The notes below the pieces were generated by a model. The model saw only the letters and a list, made by a program, of their open reading frames with translations. It searched no databases and had not been told where the DNA came from. Made by a program: the position numbers and the translations under genes. A stretch of 64,000 bases of DNA from Salibaculum sp031581025 (GTDB lineage: Bacteria; Pseudomonadota; Alphaproteobacteria; Rhodobacterales; Rhodobacteraceae). Below are positions 35,765 through 45,999 of this stretch, in pieces (within the stretch, counting starts at the first letter, position 1; each line of letters opens with the position of its first letter). The stretch is from assembly GCF_031581025.1 (NCBI RefSeq), contig NZ_JAVLCA010000003.1; one strand, given 5' to 3'.

Positions 35765-38488
35765 TCAGGCCAGACGCCCGTGGCAGTGTTTGAACTTCTT
35801 GCCCGACCCGCAGGGACAGGGTTCGTTCCGGCCGGGATTGCCCCAGGTGGTGGGGTCGTTCTCGTCAAAGCCCTCGCGCAGGGCGGCCCCGGCCGCGGCG
35901 GCCGGGGCCCCGGCCCGCGTCGGGCCTGTATTCTCGCGCGAGGCGGCATTCTGAAGCTGTTTCTGCTGCTCTTGCAACTGGGCCATCATCTGCTTCTGCT
36001 CTTCCTCGGTCATGGGCCGGATCTGCGACAGCTTTTGCGTGACATCCGTGCGCAGACCGTCCAACAGCCCCTCGAAGAGCTGGAAGGATTCGGTCTTGTA
36101 TTCGTTCAGCGGGTCACGCTGGGCATAGCCACGGAATCCGACGACCGAGCGCAGATGCTCCAGCGTCACCAGATGCTCGCGCCACTTGGTGTCGATGGTC
36201 TGAAGCAGGATCTGCTTTTCGATGTTGCGCATGGTGTCCAGGCCGAACGCCTCGGCCTTTTCATCCATGTACTTGGTCGCCGCCTCTGACAGACGCTCGT
36301 GGATGGCGTCGTTGTCGACGCCTTCCTCCTCGGCCCACTCCATGATCGGCACGTCGATGCCCAGCTTTTCGATCACCTCGGCATGGAGGCCCTCGGTATC
36401 CCACTGGTCGGCATAGGACTTGGGCGGCATATGGGCGTCGACCATGTCCTCGATGACCTGCTCGCGCATGTCGCTGACGATCTCCGAGAGGTCCTGCGCC
36501 TCCATTATCTCGCGGCGCTGGCCGAAGATCACCTTGCGCTGGTCGTTCATCACGTCATCGAACTTGAGCAGCTGCTTGCGGATGTCGAAATTGCGCCCCT
36601 CGACCTTGGCCTGCGCCCGCTCCAAAGACTTGTTAACCCAAGGGTGGACGATGGCCTCGCCCTCTTTCATGCCGAGGCCCGACAGCATCTTGTCGAGCCG
36701 TTCCGAGCCGAAGATGCGCATCAGGTCATCCTCGAGCGACAGAAAGAAAGCCGAGCGCCCCGGATCACCCTGCCGGCCCGACCGGCCGCGCAACTGGTTG
36801 TCGATGCGGCGGCTCTCGTGCCGCTCGGTGGCCAGAACGAAAAGCCCGCCGGCCTGCTTCACGGCCTCTTCATCGGCCTCATGCTCGGACTCGATGCGCT
36901 CGCGGATCGCCTCGGGGTCGCCCTCCGGATCTGCCTCGATGGCCTGCATGACCTGGAAATCGACATTGCCGCCCAGCTTGATGTCGGTGCCGCGTCCGGC
37001 CATGTTCGTGGCGATGGTCACGGCGCCCAGCTTGCCGGCGTCGGCGATGATCTGCGCCTCCTGTTCGTGCTGGCGAGCGTTGAGGACGTTGTGTGTGACC
37101 CCCACCTCGGTCAGAAGCTGGCTGAGATGCTCGGACTTGTCGATCGAGGTGGTACCCACCAGGATCGGCTGGCCCTTGGCGTTGGCCTCCTTGATGGTCT
37201 CGACGATGGCGTCGAACTTCTCCTTGGCGGTGCGATAGACCGCGTCATCGTCGTCGGCCCGGTCGATGGGCTTGTTCGTCGGCACCTCGACAACGCCCAG
37301 ACCGTAGATTTCCATGAACTCGTCGGCCTCGGTCAGGGCCGTGCCGGTCATGCCCGACAGCTTGTCATAAAGCCGGAAATAGTTCTGGAACGTCACGCTC
37401 GCCATGGTGACGTTCTCGGGCTGGATTTCGCAGCCCTCCTTGGCTTCGATGGCCTGGTGCAACCCTTCGGACAGACGCCGGCCGTGCATCATGCGACCGG
37501 TGAACTCGTCGATCAGCACGACCTGGCCGTCGCGCACGATATAGTCCTTGTCGCGCGTGAACAGCTTGTGCGCCCGCAGGCCCTGGTTCACATGGTGAAC
37601 GACGGTGGTGCTTTCGGGATCATAAAGCGACTGCCCCTCGGGCAGGAGCCCGGCCTCAAGTAGGCGCTGCTCGAGAAACTCGTTGCCTTCATCGGTGTAG
37701 GTGACACCGCGGGTCTTCTCGTCCAGCTCGTAGTGGTCCTCGGTCAGCTCGGGGATGACCTTGTCGATGGCGACATAGAGGTCGGACCGGTCCTGCGCCG
37801 GTCCCGAAATGATCAGCGGGGTGCGCGCCTCGTCGATCAGGATGCTGTCGACCTCGTCAACGATGGCGAAGTTGTGTCCGCGCTGCTTCATTTCCGAAAG
37901 CTCGGATTTCATGTTGTCGCGCAGATAGTCGAAGCCCAACTCGTTGTTGGTCGCATAGGTGATGTCGCAGGCGTAGGCTTGCTTCTTTTCGTCCTCGTCC
38001 TGCTGCGGGTAGACCACGCCGCAGGTCAGGCCCAACGCCCCGTAGACCTTGCCCATCCACTCGGCATCGCGGCGGGCCAGGTAGTCGTTGACGGTGACAA
38101 TATGCACGCCCTTGCCGGTCAGCGCGTTGAGATAGGCCGGGAAGGTCGCCACCAGCGTCTTGCCCTCGCCCGTCTTCATTTCCGAGATGTTGCCCTGGTG
38201 CAGGAAGATGCCGCCCATCAGCTGTACGTCGAAGGCGCGCAGACCCAGGGCGCGCTTGGCTGCCTCGCGGCAATTGGCGAAGGCCTCGGGCAGGATGTCG
38301 TCCAGGCTCTCGCCGTCCTTTGCGCGCCGGGCCAGGTCTTCGGTCCGGGCCTTCAGATCGGCATCGGCGAGCTTTTCGAACTCGGGTTCAAGCGCGTTGA
38401 TCTTTTCGACGATCGGGCGTGTCGCCTTGATCTTGCGGTCGTTGGCGGTGCCGAAGACCTTTTTCGCGAGTGTTCCGAAACCGAGCAT
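35765..38488 (-). CDS. secA: Protein translocase ATPase SecA
   Basis: 907 residues. It drives Sec-dependent export of unfolded proteins through SecYEG. Walker A is in MKTGEGKTLV (near 103-112); DEVDSILIDEARTPLIISG is the DEAD-type Walker B region. The C-terminus carries the SEC-C zinc motif PCPCGSGKKFKHCHG, which contacts SecB. ATG 38488 has CGGAG upstream; longer in-frame starts to 38647 would cross the promoter. It is divergent from ppiC. Confidence 0.98.
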   Translation of the reverse strand: MLGFGTLAKKVFGTANDRKIKATRPIVEKINALEPEFEKLADADLKARTEDLARRAKDGESLDDILPEAFANCREAAKRALGLRAFDVQLMGGIFLHQGNISEMKTGEGKTLVATFPAYLNALTGKGVHIVTVNDYLARRDAEWMGKVYGALGLTCGVVYPQQDEDEKKQAYACDITYATNNELGFDYLRDNMKSELSEMKQRGHNFAIVDEVDSILIDEARTPLIISGPAQDRSDLYVAIDKVIPELTEDHYELDEKTRGVTYTDEGNEFLEQRLLEAGLLPEGQSLYDPESTTVVHHVNQGLRAHKLFTRDKDYIVRDGQVVLIDEFTGRMMHGRRLSEGLHQAIEAKEGCEIQPENVTMASVTFQNYFRLYDKLSGMTGTALTEADEFMEIYGLGVVEVPTNKPIDRADDDDAVYRTAKEKFDAIVETIKEANAKGQPILVGTTSIDKSEHLSQLLTEVGVTHNVLNARQHEQEAQIIADAGKLGAVTIATNMAGRGTDIKLGGNVDFQVMQAIEADPEGDPEAIRERIESEHEADEEAVKQAGGLFVLATERHESRRIDNQLRGRSGRQGDPGRSAFFLSLEDDLMRIFGSERLDKMLSGLGMKEGEAIVHPWVNKSLERAQAKVEGRNFDIRKQLLKFDDVMNDQRKVIFGQRREIMEAQDLSEIVSDMREQVIEDMVDAHMPPKSYADQWDTEGLHAEVIEKLGIDVPIMEWAEEEGVDNDAIHERLSEAATKYMDEKAEAFGLDTMRNIEKQILLQTIDTKWREHLVTLEHLRSVVGFRGYAQRDPLNEYKTESFQLFEGLLDGLRTDVTQKLSQIRPMTEEEQKQMMAQLQEQQKQLQNAASRENTGPTRAGAPAAAAGAALREGFDENDPTTWGNPGRNEPCPCGSGKKFKHCHGRLA

Positions 38489-38608
38489 GTTGTCTCCGCG
38501 GCCAGGGGCTGGCCTTCGTGGCATCAAAGAATGAGGAGGTTGGTTGTGCCCGCGCGGCACGCCGCCTAAGTTCGGGGCCAAGACCGGCCCCCCTCGGGAC
38601 CTGAAATC

Positions 38609-38637
38609 GATGTAAGGGGCCGCAATTCTAGTGTCAA
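38609..38637 (-). promoter_or_regulatory. Sigma70-type promoter for secA
   Basis: Minus strand: -35 TTGACA (38632-38637), 17-base spacer, -10 TACATC (38609-38614). It leaves a leader of about 115 bases before the secA ATG. Confidence 0.5.
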
Positions 38638-38676
38638 CGCCGCGCACCGACGCGGCAGATAAAGGACGGAGCCACT

Positions 38677-39543
38677 ATGTACGAGAGCCTCAAGATCGCG
38701 ACCCTGCTGACCGGCCTGGCGCTGCCCACGGGTGCGGCCCTGGCCCAGGACCAGGGCACGAGCTCGGGCGACGTCGCCGCCGACACGGTGGTCGCGACGG
38801 TCAACGGGACGGATATCACCCTGGGCGAAATGATCATCACGCGCCAGCAGCTGCCCGAACAGTACCAGGATTTGCCGAACGAGACGCTGTTTTCGGGCAT
38901 CCTGGACCAGCTGGTTCAGCAGCAGCTTCTGGCCGACGCGCTGGAGGACACGCCCGCGCGCATCGGGATCGCGCTTGCCAACGAGGAACGCGCCCTGCGC
39001 GCCGGCGAGGTGGTCCAAGACCTCTACGCCGACGCCGTGACCGAAGAGGCGATCCAGGCCGCTTACGAGGCGCGCGTGGCCGACATGGACGAGAGCATGG
39101 AATGGAACGCCTCACACATCCTTGTCGAGACCGAGGAAGAGGCCGCCGAGATCAAGACGCTGGTCGAGGACGGCGCCGATTTCGCCGAAACCGCGCAGGA
39201 CCGTTCGACCGGGCCGTCGGGCGCCAGCGGCGGTGAACTGGGCTGGTTCGGGCCGGGCCAGATGGTCGCCCCCTTCGAGGAGGCCCTCGGCAGCATGGAA
39301 ACCGGCGATATCTCGGACCCGGTGCAGACCCAGTTCGGCTGGCATATCGTCAGACTGAACGACACCCGCGCGCAGGAGGCCCCCAGCCTTGACGAGTTGC
39401 GCCCGGAAATCGTTAGCCAGTTGCAGCAAGAGGCCGTGCAGGCGCGCTTGGACGAGTTGAGCGAGGCTGCGCAGGTCGACCGCAGCGTGCCCGATCAGGT
39501 CGACCCCTCGGTGCTGGGCAACACGGGCCTTCTTGAGGACTGA
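38677..39543 (+). CDS. Periplasmic parvulin-type peptidylprolyl isomerase
   Basis: 288 residues with a signal peptide (about 1-24, ending GAALAQ). An N-terminal helical chaperone-like part is followed by a parvulin/PpiC domain (about 145-235): ASHILVETEEEA, GGELGWFGPGQMV, FGWHIVRL. Related proteins (SurA/PrsA-like) help fold exported and outer-membrane proteins, which fits the secA neighbour. argJ follows after 3 bases. Confidence 0.9.
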   Translation: MYESLKIATLLTGLALPTGAALAQDQGTSSGDVAADTVVATVNGTDITLGEMIITRQQLPEQYQDLPNETLFSGILDQLVQQQLLADALEDTPARIGIALANEERALRAGEVVQDLYADAVTEEAIQAAYEARVADMDESMEWNASHILVETEEEAAEIKTLVEDGADFAETAQDRSTGPSGASGGELGWFGPGQMVAPFEEALGSMETGDISDPVQTQFGWHIVRLNDTRAQEAPSLDELRPEIVSQLQQEAVQARLDELSEAAQVDRSVPDQVDPSVLGNTGLLED

Positions 39544-39546
39544 TTC

Positions 39547-40761
39547 ATGGCGAAATCCCCCCTGGCGCCCGCACGCTTTCCCGACCTGCCGGTCATCGAG
39601 GGCGTGCGGTTCGCCAGCGCGGCCGCCGGCGTGCGTTACACCGACCGACCGGATGTGATGCTGGCCGAACTGGCCGGGGGGACGACCATCGCCGGGGTCT
39701 TTACCCGCAGCGCCACCCGCGCCGCGCCGGTGCTGGACTGCGAGGCCAAGATCGGCCGGCCGGACACGGGCCGGGCGGCCATCCTGGTGAACTCGGGCAA
39801 TGCCAATGCCTTTACCGGGGTCGCCGGGGCGGCGGCGGTCGATGCGCTCTGCCAGGGCGTGGCCGAGACGCTGGACCTAGACCCCGGGCGCGTCTTGACT
39901 GCCTCGACCGGCGTTATCGGCGAGGTCCTGCCCCACGATCGCATCCTCGACAGCCTGGCCGGGCTGGCCGGGGCGCTGGCGCCTGAGGGGATCGAAGCCG
40001 CCGCCAACGCCATCATGACCACAGACACCTTCGCAAAGGGCTCCATGGCCGAGGTCGAGATCGGCGGTCGGCCGGTCCGCATCGCCGGCATCGCCAAGGG
40101 ATCGGGCATGGTGGCGCCGGACATGGCGACCATGCTGGTCTATATCTTCACCGATGCCCGGATCGGACAGGACCAGTTGCAGACCCTGCTGCGCGCCCTG
40201 ACCGACCAGACCTTCAATTGCATCACGGTGGACAGCGACACCTCGACCTCGGACACGCTGCTTTGTGCGGCGACCGGGGCCTCGGGCGTGGATGTCACCA
40301 ACAGCGCCGGTTTCACCAAGGCCCTGCATGATGTGATGCTGGACTTGGCCCAGCAAGTGGTGCGCGATGGCGAGGGGGCCAGCAAGTTCGTCGAGGTGCA
40401 GGTCAGCGGGGCCGCGTCGGACGGTGAAGCGAAACAGATCGGCCTGGCCATCGCCAATTCCCCGCTGGTCAAGACGGCCATCGCAGGCGAGGATCCCAAC
40501 TGGGGCCGCATCGTCATGGCCATCGGCAAGAGTGGCGTGCGCGCCGACCGCGACCGGATCACGATCCAATTCGGCACCATCCTGGTGGCGGAAAAGGGCT
40601 GGGTCGCCGAAGGTTATACCGAGGAGGCCGGCGCCGCCTACATGAAAAACGACGAGATCGTGATCGCGGTGGAGCTGGGGCTGGCCGGGGGCATGGCCAC
40701 GGTCTGGACCTGCGATCTGACCCACGGGTACATCTCGATCAACGCGGATTACCGCTCTTGA
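39547..40761 (+). CDS. argJ: Glutamate N-acetyltransferase / amino-acid acetyltransferase ArgJ
   Basis: 404 residues. It moves acetyl from N-acetylornithine to glutamate in the cyclic arginine pathway. The precursor self-cleaves before the Thr in the motif PDMATMLVYIF (about residue 197), giving alpha and beta chains. KGSGMVAPDM and DPNWGRIVMAIGKSG are conserved. argG, the second arginine gene here, is 20 kb away. The stop overlaps the mutT start (TTGA). Confidence 0.95.
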   Translation: MAKSPLAPARFPDLPVIEGVRFASAAAGVRYTDRPDVMLAELAGGTTIAGVFTRSATRAAPVLDCEAKIGRPDTGRAAILVNSGNANAFTGVAGAAAVDALCQGVAETLDLDPGRVLTASTGVIGEVLPHDRILDSLAGLAGALAPEGIEAAANAIMTTDTFAKGSMAEVEIGGRPVRIAGIAKGSGMVAPDMATMLVYIFTDARIGQDQLQTLLRALTDQTFNCITVDSDTSTSDTLLCAATGASGVDVTNSAGFTKALHDVMLDLAQQVVRDGEGASKFVEVQVSGAASDGEAKQIGLAIANSPLVKTAIAGEDPNWGRIVMAIGKSGVRADRDRITIQFGTILVAEKGWVAEGYTEEAGAAYMKNDEIVIAVELGLAGGMATVWTCDLTHGYISINADYRS

Positions 40762-41156
40762 AGACGGTTCTTGTGAGTGCCGTCGCCCTTGTCGATATCG
40801 ACGGGCGGGTGTTGCTCGCGCAGCGCCCCGAGGGCAAGTCGATGGCCGGGATGTGGGAATTCCCCGGCGGCAAGGTCGACCCCGGCGAAACCCCCGAGTC
40901 GGCCCTGATCCGCGAATTGCAAGAGGAACTGGGCATCGACACCTGGTCGTCGTGCCTTGCCCCACTGACCTTCGCCAGCCACAGCTATGAAGAGTTCCAC
41001 CTGCTCATGCCGCTCTTCGCCTGCCGCAAATGGGAGGGGATACCACAGGGCAGGGAAGGTCAGGCGTTGAAATGGGTGCGCCGGACCGAGTTGCGCGACT
41101 ACCCGATGCCCCCCGCCGATATTCCGCTGCTCCCGATCCTGCGCGACTGGCTCTGA
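40758..41156 (+). CDS. mutT: 8-oxo-dGTP diphosphatase MutT
   Basis: 132-residue Nudix hydrolase; the Nudix box is GGKVDPGETPESALIRELQE followed by ELGI (about 37-60). It removes oxidised dGTP from the nucleotide pool. It starts at TTG 40758, overlapping the argJ stop, so it depends on translational coupling. A hairpin follows. Confidence 0.88.
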   Translation: MKTVLVSAVALVDIDGRVLLAQRPEGKSMAGMWEFPGGKVDPGETPESALIRELQEELGIDTWSSCLAPLTFASHSYEEFHLLMPLFACRKWEGIPQGREGQALKWVRRTELRDYPMPPADIPLLPILRDWL

Positions 41157-41181
41157 GCCGCCGCCGACCCTTATGACGCAA

Positions 41182-41205
41182 AAGGGCGCCCACATGGGCG
41201 CCCTT
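41182..41205. terminator. Bidirectional terminator mutT / infB
   Basis: An 11-bp perfect stem (AAGGGCGCCCA / TGGGCGCCCTT) with a 2-base loop, flanked by A and T on the two sides, lies between convergent mutT and infB. Confidence 0.8.
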
Positions 41206-41230
41206 CGCATGTCTTGGGTCCGGCAAAGCG

Positions 41231-43735
41231 TCAGAGGCTGCGCTCGATCTCCTCGCGTTCGAAGATCTCGATCACATCGCCGGGGCGGATGTCCTCGTAT
41301 TTCTCGAAGGCCATACCGCATTCCTGGCCCGAGATGACCTCGGCCACCTCGTCCTTGAAACGCTTGAGCGTCTTCAGCGTGCCTTCGTGGATCACCACGT
41401 CGTCGCGCAGCAGACGCACCCCGGCCGACCGGCGGGCGATGCCTTCGGTGACCAGGCAGCCGGCCACCTTGCCGACGCCCGAGACCTTGAAGACCTCGCG
41501 AATCTCGGCGTAGCCGATGAAGTTCTCGCGCACCTCGGCCGAGAGCAGGCCAGAGGCGGCCGCCTTCACGTCGTCCACCAGGTCGTAGATGACCGAGTAG
41601 TAGCGGATCTCGACACCCTTTTGGTTGGCCGAGTTGCGCGCCGGGGCGTTGGCCCGGACGTTGAAGCCGATCACCGGGGCGCCCGAGGCTTCGGCCAGGC
41701 CGATGTCGGTCTCGGTGATGGCGCCGACACCCGAATGCAGAACCCGCACGCGGACCTCGTCGTTGCCGATCTTCTCCATTGCCTGGATGATCGCCTCGGT
41801 CGAGCCCTGAACGTCGGCCTTGACCACGATGGGCAGTTCCTTGACGTTTTTGTCTTCCTTGGCCTTGGCCAGCAGCTGGTCCAGCGTGGTTGCAGCGCCG
41901 GCGGCAGCGCGCTTGTCCTTGGCGGCCTCCTGGCGGTATTCGGCGATCTCGCGGGCCTGGGCCTCGGTCTCGACGACGTTGAGCACGTCGCCCGCCTCGG
42001 GCGTGCCGTTCAGGCCAAGCACCTCGACCGGGACCGAAGGCCCGGCCTCCTTGACGCGCTTGCCCTGGTCGTTCTCCATGGCGCGGACCTTGCCCCACTG
42101 TTCGCCGACGACGAAGATGTCGCCCTGGCGCAGCGTGCCTTTCTGTACCAGCACGGTGGCGACGGGGCCGCGGCCCACGTCCAGCTGGGCCTCGATCACT
42201 GCCCCTTGGGCGGCGCGATCGGGGTTGGCCTTGAGGTCCAGGATCTCGGACTGCAGCGCGATCGCCTCCAGCAATTCATCCAGACCCTGGCCGTTGATCG
42301 CCGAGACCTCGACATCCTGCACGTCACCGGACAGCCCCTCGACGATCACCTCGTGCTGAAGCAGGTCGGTGCGCACCTTGTCGGGGTTGGCGTCAGGCTT
42401 GTCGCACTTGTTGATGGCGACGATCATGGGGACCTCGGCAGCCTTGGCGTGATTGATCGCCTCGATGGTCTGCGGCATGACCGCATCATCGGCGGCCACC
42501 ACCAGAACCACGATATCCGTCACGTCCGCCCCGCGCGCCCGCATCGAGGTAAAGGCCGCGTGGCCGGGCGTGTCGAGGAAAGTCAGCACGCTGCCGGAGT
42601 CGGTCTGCACCTGGTAGGCCCCGATGTGCTGGGTGATGCCCCCGGCCTCGCCGGCGGTGACGCGAGCGTGGCGGATGGTATCGAGCACCGAGGTCTTGCC
42701 ATGGTCGACGTGGCCCATCACGGTCACGACCGGCGGACGCGGCTGCATGTCCGCCTCCTTGTCCTCGATCGTGTCGATGACCTGTTCCACGTCCGCATCC
42801 GAGACCCGCACGACGCGGTGGCCGAATTCCTCGATGATGAGTTCGGCGGTATCGGCGTCGATGGTCTGGGTCTGGGTCGCCATGATGCCGTTCTGCATCA
42901 ATGACTTGACAACATCGGCCACCCGTTCGGCCATGCGGTTGGCCAGTTCGCTGACCATGATCGCCTCGGGCAGTTGCACATCGCGGATGACCTTCTCGCG
43001 GTCGACCTGGCCACCCATGGCCTTTTGCCGGGCGCGCTCCTGCTTGCGCTTCATCGCCGCCATGGATTTCTGACGTCCGCCCTCGCCGCCGCGCAGCGCC
43101 TGGTTCAGCGTGAGCTTGCCCGAACGGCGGCCCTCGTCGCGGCCCCCCTTACCCTTGGACTGCTTGTTGTCGCGCTCCTTGTCCTTGCGCGGACCGGCGG
43201 CGGGCCGACCCCCGCCGCGGGGCTGCTGCTGTTCGGGCGCGGGGGCCGGGGCAGGGTCGGCGGGCGCGGCGGCCTTCCTAGCGTCCTCGGCCTCTTCGCG
43301 CTTCTTGCGCTCTTGCTCTTCCTGCTTGGCCTTGAGCGCCTCTTCGCGCTCGCGCTCTTCGCGTTCCTTGGCCTCGACCTCAGCACGGCGGCGCTCGCGC
43401 TCGGCGGCGCGGGCCTCTTCCTCTTCTTCGCGTTTCTTGGCGTCCTCGGCCTCCCGTGCTCGGGCGGCTGACAGGGCCTTCATCCGGCGCTCCATCTCGG
43501 CATCCGAGATCCCGGCCGGGCGCTTGGACGGGTCCCCGCCGGTCGGGTTCGATGCGCCGCCGCCCGAGCCGCCGGACTTGCCGCCCGACGCGCCAGGCTT
43601 GGGCGTGACAACGCGCTTGCGCTTCGTTTCGACCACGACATTCTTGGTCCGGCCATGGCTGAAGCTTTGCTTCACACTGCCCGACCGTGGGCCGCCACGC
43701 ACACCAAGGGGTTTCTTGCCGTCACTATCGCTCAT
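41231..43735 (-). CDS. infB: Translation initiation factor IF-2
   Basis: 834 residues. A long charged N-terminal region (about 75-250, runs of Glu, Arg and Lys, probably coiled coil) precedes the IF2 N domain and the GTPase domain. G1 is GHVDHGKTSV, G3 DTPGHAAF, G4 NKCD. The C-terminal domains bind fMet-tRNA. ATG 43735 overlaps the ylxR stop (ATGA); in-frame codons further up to 44035 lie inside ylxR. It is last gene of the rimP-nusA-ylxR-infB operon. Confidence 0.97.
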   Translation of the reverse strand: MSDSDGKKPLGVRGGPRSGSVKQSFSHGRTKNVVVETKRKRVVTPKPGASGGKSGGSGGGASNPTGGDPSKRPAGISDAEMERRMKALSAARAREAEDAKKREEEEEARAAERERRRAEVEAKEREEREREEALKAKQEEQERKKREEAEDARKAAAPADPAPAPAPEQQQPRGGGRPAAGPRKDKERDNKQSKGKGGRDEGRRSGKLTLNQALRGGEGGRQKSMAAMKRKQERARQKAMGGQVDREKVIRDVQLPEAIMVSELANRMAERVADVVKSLMQNGIMATQTQTIDADTAELIIEEFGHRVVRVSDADVEQVIDTIEDKEADMQPRPPVVTVMGHVDHGKTSVLDTIRHARVTAGEAGGITQHIGAYQVQTDSGSVLTFLDTPGHAAFTSMRARGADVTDIVVLVVAADDAVMPQTIEAINHAKAAEVPMIVAINKCDKPDANPDKVRTDLLQHEVIVEGLSGDVQDVEVSAINGQGLDELLEAIALQSEILDLKANPDRAAQGAVIEAQLDVGRGPVATVLVQKGTLRQGDIFVVGEQWGKVRAMENDQGKRVKEAGPSVPVEVLGLNGTPEAGDVLNVVETEAQAREIAEYRQEAAKDKRAAAGAATTLDQLLAKAKEDKNVKELPIVVKADVQGSTEAIIQAMEKIGNDEVRVRVLHSGVGAITETDIGLAEASGAPVIGFNVRANAPARNSANQKGVEIRYYSVIYDLVDDVKAAASGLLSAEVRENFIGYAEIREVFKVSGVGKVAGCLVTEGIARRSAGVRLLRDDVVIHEGTLKTLKRFKDEVAEVISGQECGMAFEKYEDIRPGDVIEIFEREEIERSL

Positions 43736-44370
43736 TTGGCTTCTGTATCCTTTCCGGTGGCGCCCGCGCCACCGACGTTTGCCCGCAAACCTTTCAGTCT
43801 TGCGGCTTCCTCTACAACACGGTCGCCGAGTCCACCAGAGGCAAGCGCAGCGTGTATCACAGATTGACGCCCGAATGCCAAACCCAATTCGGTTGACGTC
43901 AGGCAGTCGAAATAGCGCGCCCCGGTCGGCGTCCAGAGCTTGTCCTTGCCGCGCACCGACCCGTCCGAGGCCTGGAGCAGGGCGCGCACGTTCGCCGTGC
44001 CGGCCAGCCAGCCCTTGACCTTCTCGAAGCCGCAAACGGCACCGCCCGCCTTACGAGCGAGTGAGACCGTCCCGATCACGCGGCGGGCCAGCTGACACTC
44101 GATCTCGTCGGCCAGTCCGGCCGGCAGCGTCACCTTGCCCTTGGCGGCGCCGGCGAACTGCGCGGGCTTGACCGCCTCGATCACGGCACGGTCGGCGGTC
44201 ACGTACATCCCGCGCCCGGGCAGCTTGCCCAGGATGTCCGGCACTAAGTCGCCCTCCGGCCCCACGACGAACCGTATCAACCCGGGTTTGGGCGCCGTTT
44301 CACCGGTGACGATACACCGGCGTTCGGGTCCGTCCTGTTCCTTGGTGCGACCTCCACGACCCATCGGCAT
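43732..44370 (-). CDS. YlxR-type RNA-binding protein with L7Ae-like domain
   Basis: 212 residues. The N-terminal YlxR/DUF448 domain (about 10-90) has ERRCIVTGETAPKPGLIRFV and KLPGRGMYVT. The C-terminal part (about 100-195) is L7Ae/ribosomal-protein-like (VSLARKAGGAVCGFEKV). YlxR is a nucleoid/RNA-binding protein with a proposed regulatory role. It lies between nusA (15 bases) and infB (4-base overlap). Confidence 0.87.
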   Translation of the reverse strand: MPMGRGGRTKEQDGPERRCIVTGETAPKPGLIRFVVGPEGDLVPDILGKLPGRGMYVTADRAVIEAVKPAQFAGAAKGKVTLPAGLADEIECQLARRVIGTVSLARKAGGAVCGFEKVKGWLAGTANVRALLQASDGSVRGKDKLWTPTGARYFDCLTSTELGLAFGRQSVIHAALASGGLGDRVVEEAARLKGLRANVGGAGATGKDTEAK

Positions 44371-44385
44371 CCAGAAGGCCCGCGA

Positions 44386-45999
44386 TCAGACCTCCTGCTC
44401 CTCGTCGAGCGCGGCGTCATCCTCGGACCCGGTCTCGAGATCGGCGGGATCGACCCAGCCCAGCATCACGCGCGCGGTCATGACCATGTTCTGCGCCTCT
44501 TCCAGGCTGACATCGAAGGGTTCCAACACCCCGTCATCCTTGGTGCGTTCCCCGTTGGTGACGGTCCAGCCGCCAGCCAGTTCCCAGTCGGCGCATGTGG
44601 CGAAGTCCTCCAGCGATGTCACGCCGTCCTCGGCCAACGCGAGTATCATCTGGGGGCTCAGCCCCTCGAATTCAACAAGGCTGTCCTGCACGCCCAGTTC
44701 GCGCGCGCGTGCCATGGCCTTGGCGTTCTGCTCCTCGAGGTATTCCCGGGCGCGGGCCTGAAGCTCAGTCGCAGTATCCTGATCGACGCCGTCGATGACC
44801 AGAAGCTCGTCCAGCTCGACATAGGCAACCTCTTCGAGGTTGGTGAAGCCTTCGGAGACCAGAAGCTGGGCGAAGAACTCGTCCAGGTCCAGCGTGTCCA
44901 CGAACAGCTTGGTGCGTTCTTCGAACTCGGCCTGGCGGCGCTTGGATTCCTCTTCCTCGGTCATGATATCGATATCCAGCCCGGTCAGCTGGCTGGCCAG
45001 GCGGACGTTCTGGCCGCGCCGCCCGATGGCAAGGCTGAGCTGCTCCTCGGGCACGACAACCTCGATGCGCTCGGCCTCCTCGTCGAAGACCACCTTCGAG
45101 ACCTCGGCCGGTTGCAGCGCGTTGACCAGGAAGGTCGGCATGTCCTCGTTCCAGGGGATGATGTCGATCTTCTCGCCCTGAAGCTCGTTGACCACAGCCT
45201 GCACGCGGCTGCCACGCATGCCGACACAGGCACCGACCGGGTCGATCGAGCCGTCATGGGAAATCACGGCGATCTTGGCGCGGCTGCCGGGATCACGGGC
45301 CACCGACTTGATTTCGATGATGCCCTCGTAGATCTCGGGCACTTCCATCTTGAACAGTTCGGCCATGAACTCCGGCGCGGTCCGCGACAAAAAGATTTGC
45401 GGGCCTCGCTGCTCCCGGCGCACGTCCTTGATGTAAACCCGGACCCGGTCGTTCGGGCGATAGCTTTCGCGGCCGATCTTTTCGTTGCGCCGCAAGACAC
45501 CCTCGCCCTGGTTCAGGTCGACGATGACATTGCCGTATTCCTCGCGCTTGACCTGAACGTTGAGGACCTGACCGATCCGGTCCTTGAACTCCTCGTACTG
45601 CTTTTCACGCTCTGCTTCGCGGACCTTCTGCAGGATGACCTGCTTGGCCGATTGCGCGGCGATGCGACCCATCTCGACCGGGGGAACCTCCTCGACGTAG
45701 GTATCGCCGACCTGCGGGCTCTCCAGATACTGCTGCGCCTGATCGACGGTCATCTCGGCCTGGTAATTTTCCAGCTGGTCATCCTCGACAACCGTGCGCA
45801 CCCGGGTGAACTCGGCGCGGCCGGTCTTGCGGTCGATACTCACGCGGATATCCATCTCGGCCCCGTAGCGGGATTTGGCGGCCCGGGCGAGGGACTCTTC
45901 CATGGCCTCGATCACCAGGGCCGGGTCGATCATCTTCTCACGTGCCACCGCCTCGGCGGTCTGCAGCAGTTCCAGCTGGTTGGCAGAGGTAATCGCCAT
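44386..45999 (-). CDS. nusA: Transcription termination/antitermination factor NusA
   Basis: 537 residues: N-terminal RNA-polymerase-binding domain (1-125), S1 domain (about 135-200), two KH domains (about 205-345; GACVGMRGSRVQAVVNEL and LAIGRRGQNVRLASQLTG), and C-terminal helix-hairpin-helix repeats ending in an acidic tail. It overlaps rimP by 1 base (TGATG). Confidence 0.97.
   Translation of the reverse strand: MAITSANQLELLQTAEAVAREKMIDPALVIEAMEESLARAAKSRYGAEMDIRVSIDRKTGRAEFTRVRTVVEDDQLENYQAEMTVDQAQQYLESPQVGDTYVEEVPPVEMGRIAAQSAKQVILQKVREAEREKQYEEFKDRIGQVLNVQVKREEYGNVIVDLNQGEGVLRRNEKIGRESYRPNDRVRVYIKDVRREQRGPQIFLSRTAPEFMAELFKMEVPEIYEGIIEIKSVARDPGSRAKIAVISHDGSIDPVGACVGMRGSRVQAVVNELQGEKIDIIPWNEDMPTFLVNALQPAEVSKVVFDEEAERIEVVVPEEQLSLAIGRRGQNVRLASQLTGLDIDIMTEEEESKRRQAEFEERTKLFVDTLDLDEFFAQLLVSEGFTNLEEVAYVELDELLVIDGVDQDTATELQARAREYLEEQNAKAMARARELGVQDSLVEFEGLSPQMILALAEDGVTSLEDFATCADWELAGGWTVTNGERTKDDGVLEPFDVSLEEAQNMVMTARVMLGWVDPADLETGSEDDAALDEEQEV

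Noticed and set aside
36299..37663. A 454-codon plus-strand frame inside secA
   Set aside because: Antisense shadow of SecA; no domain or start signal.
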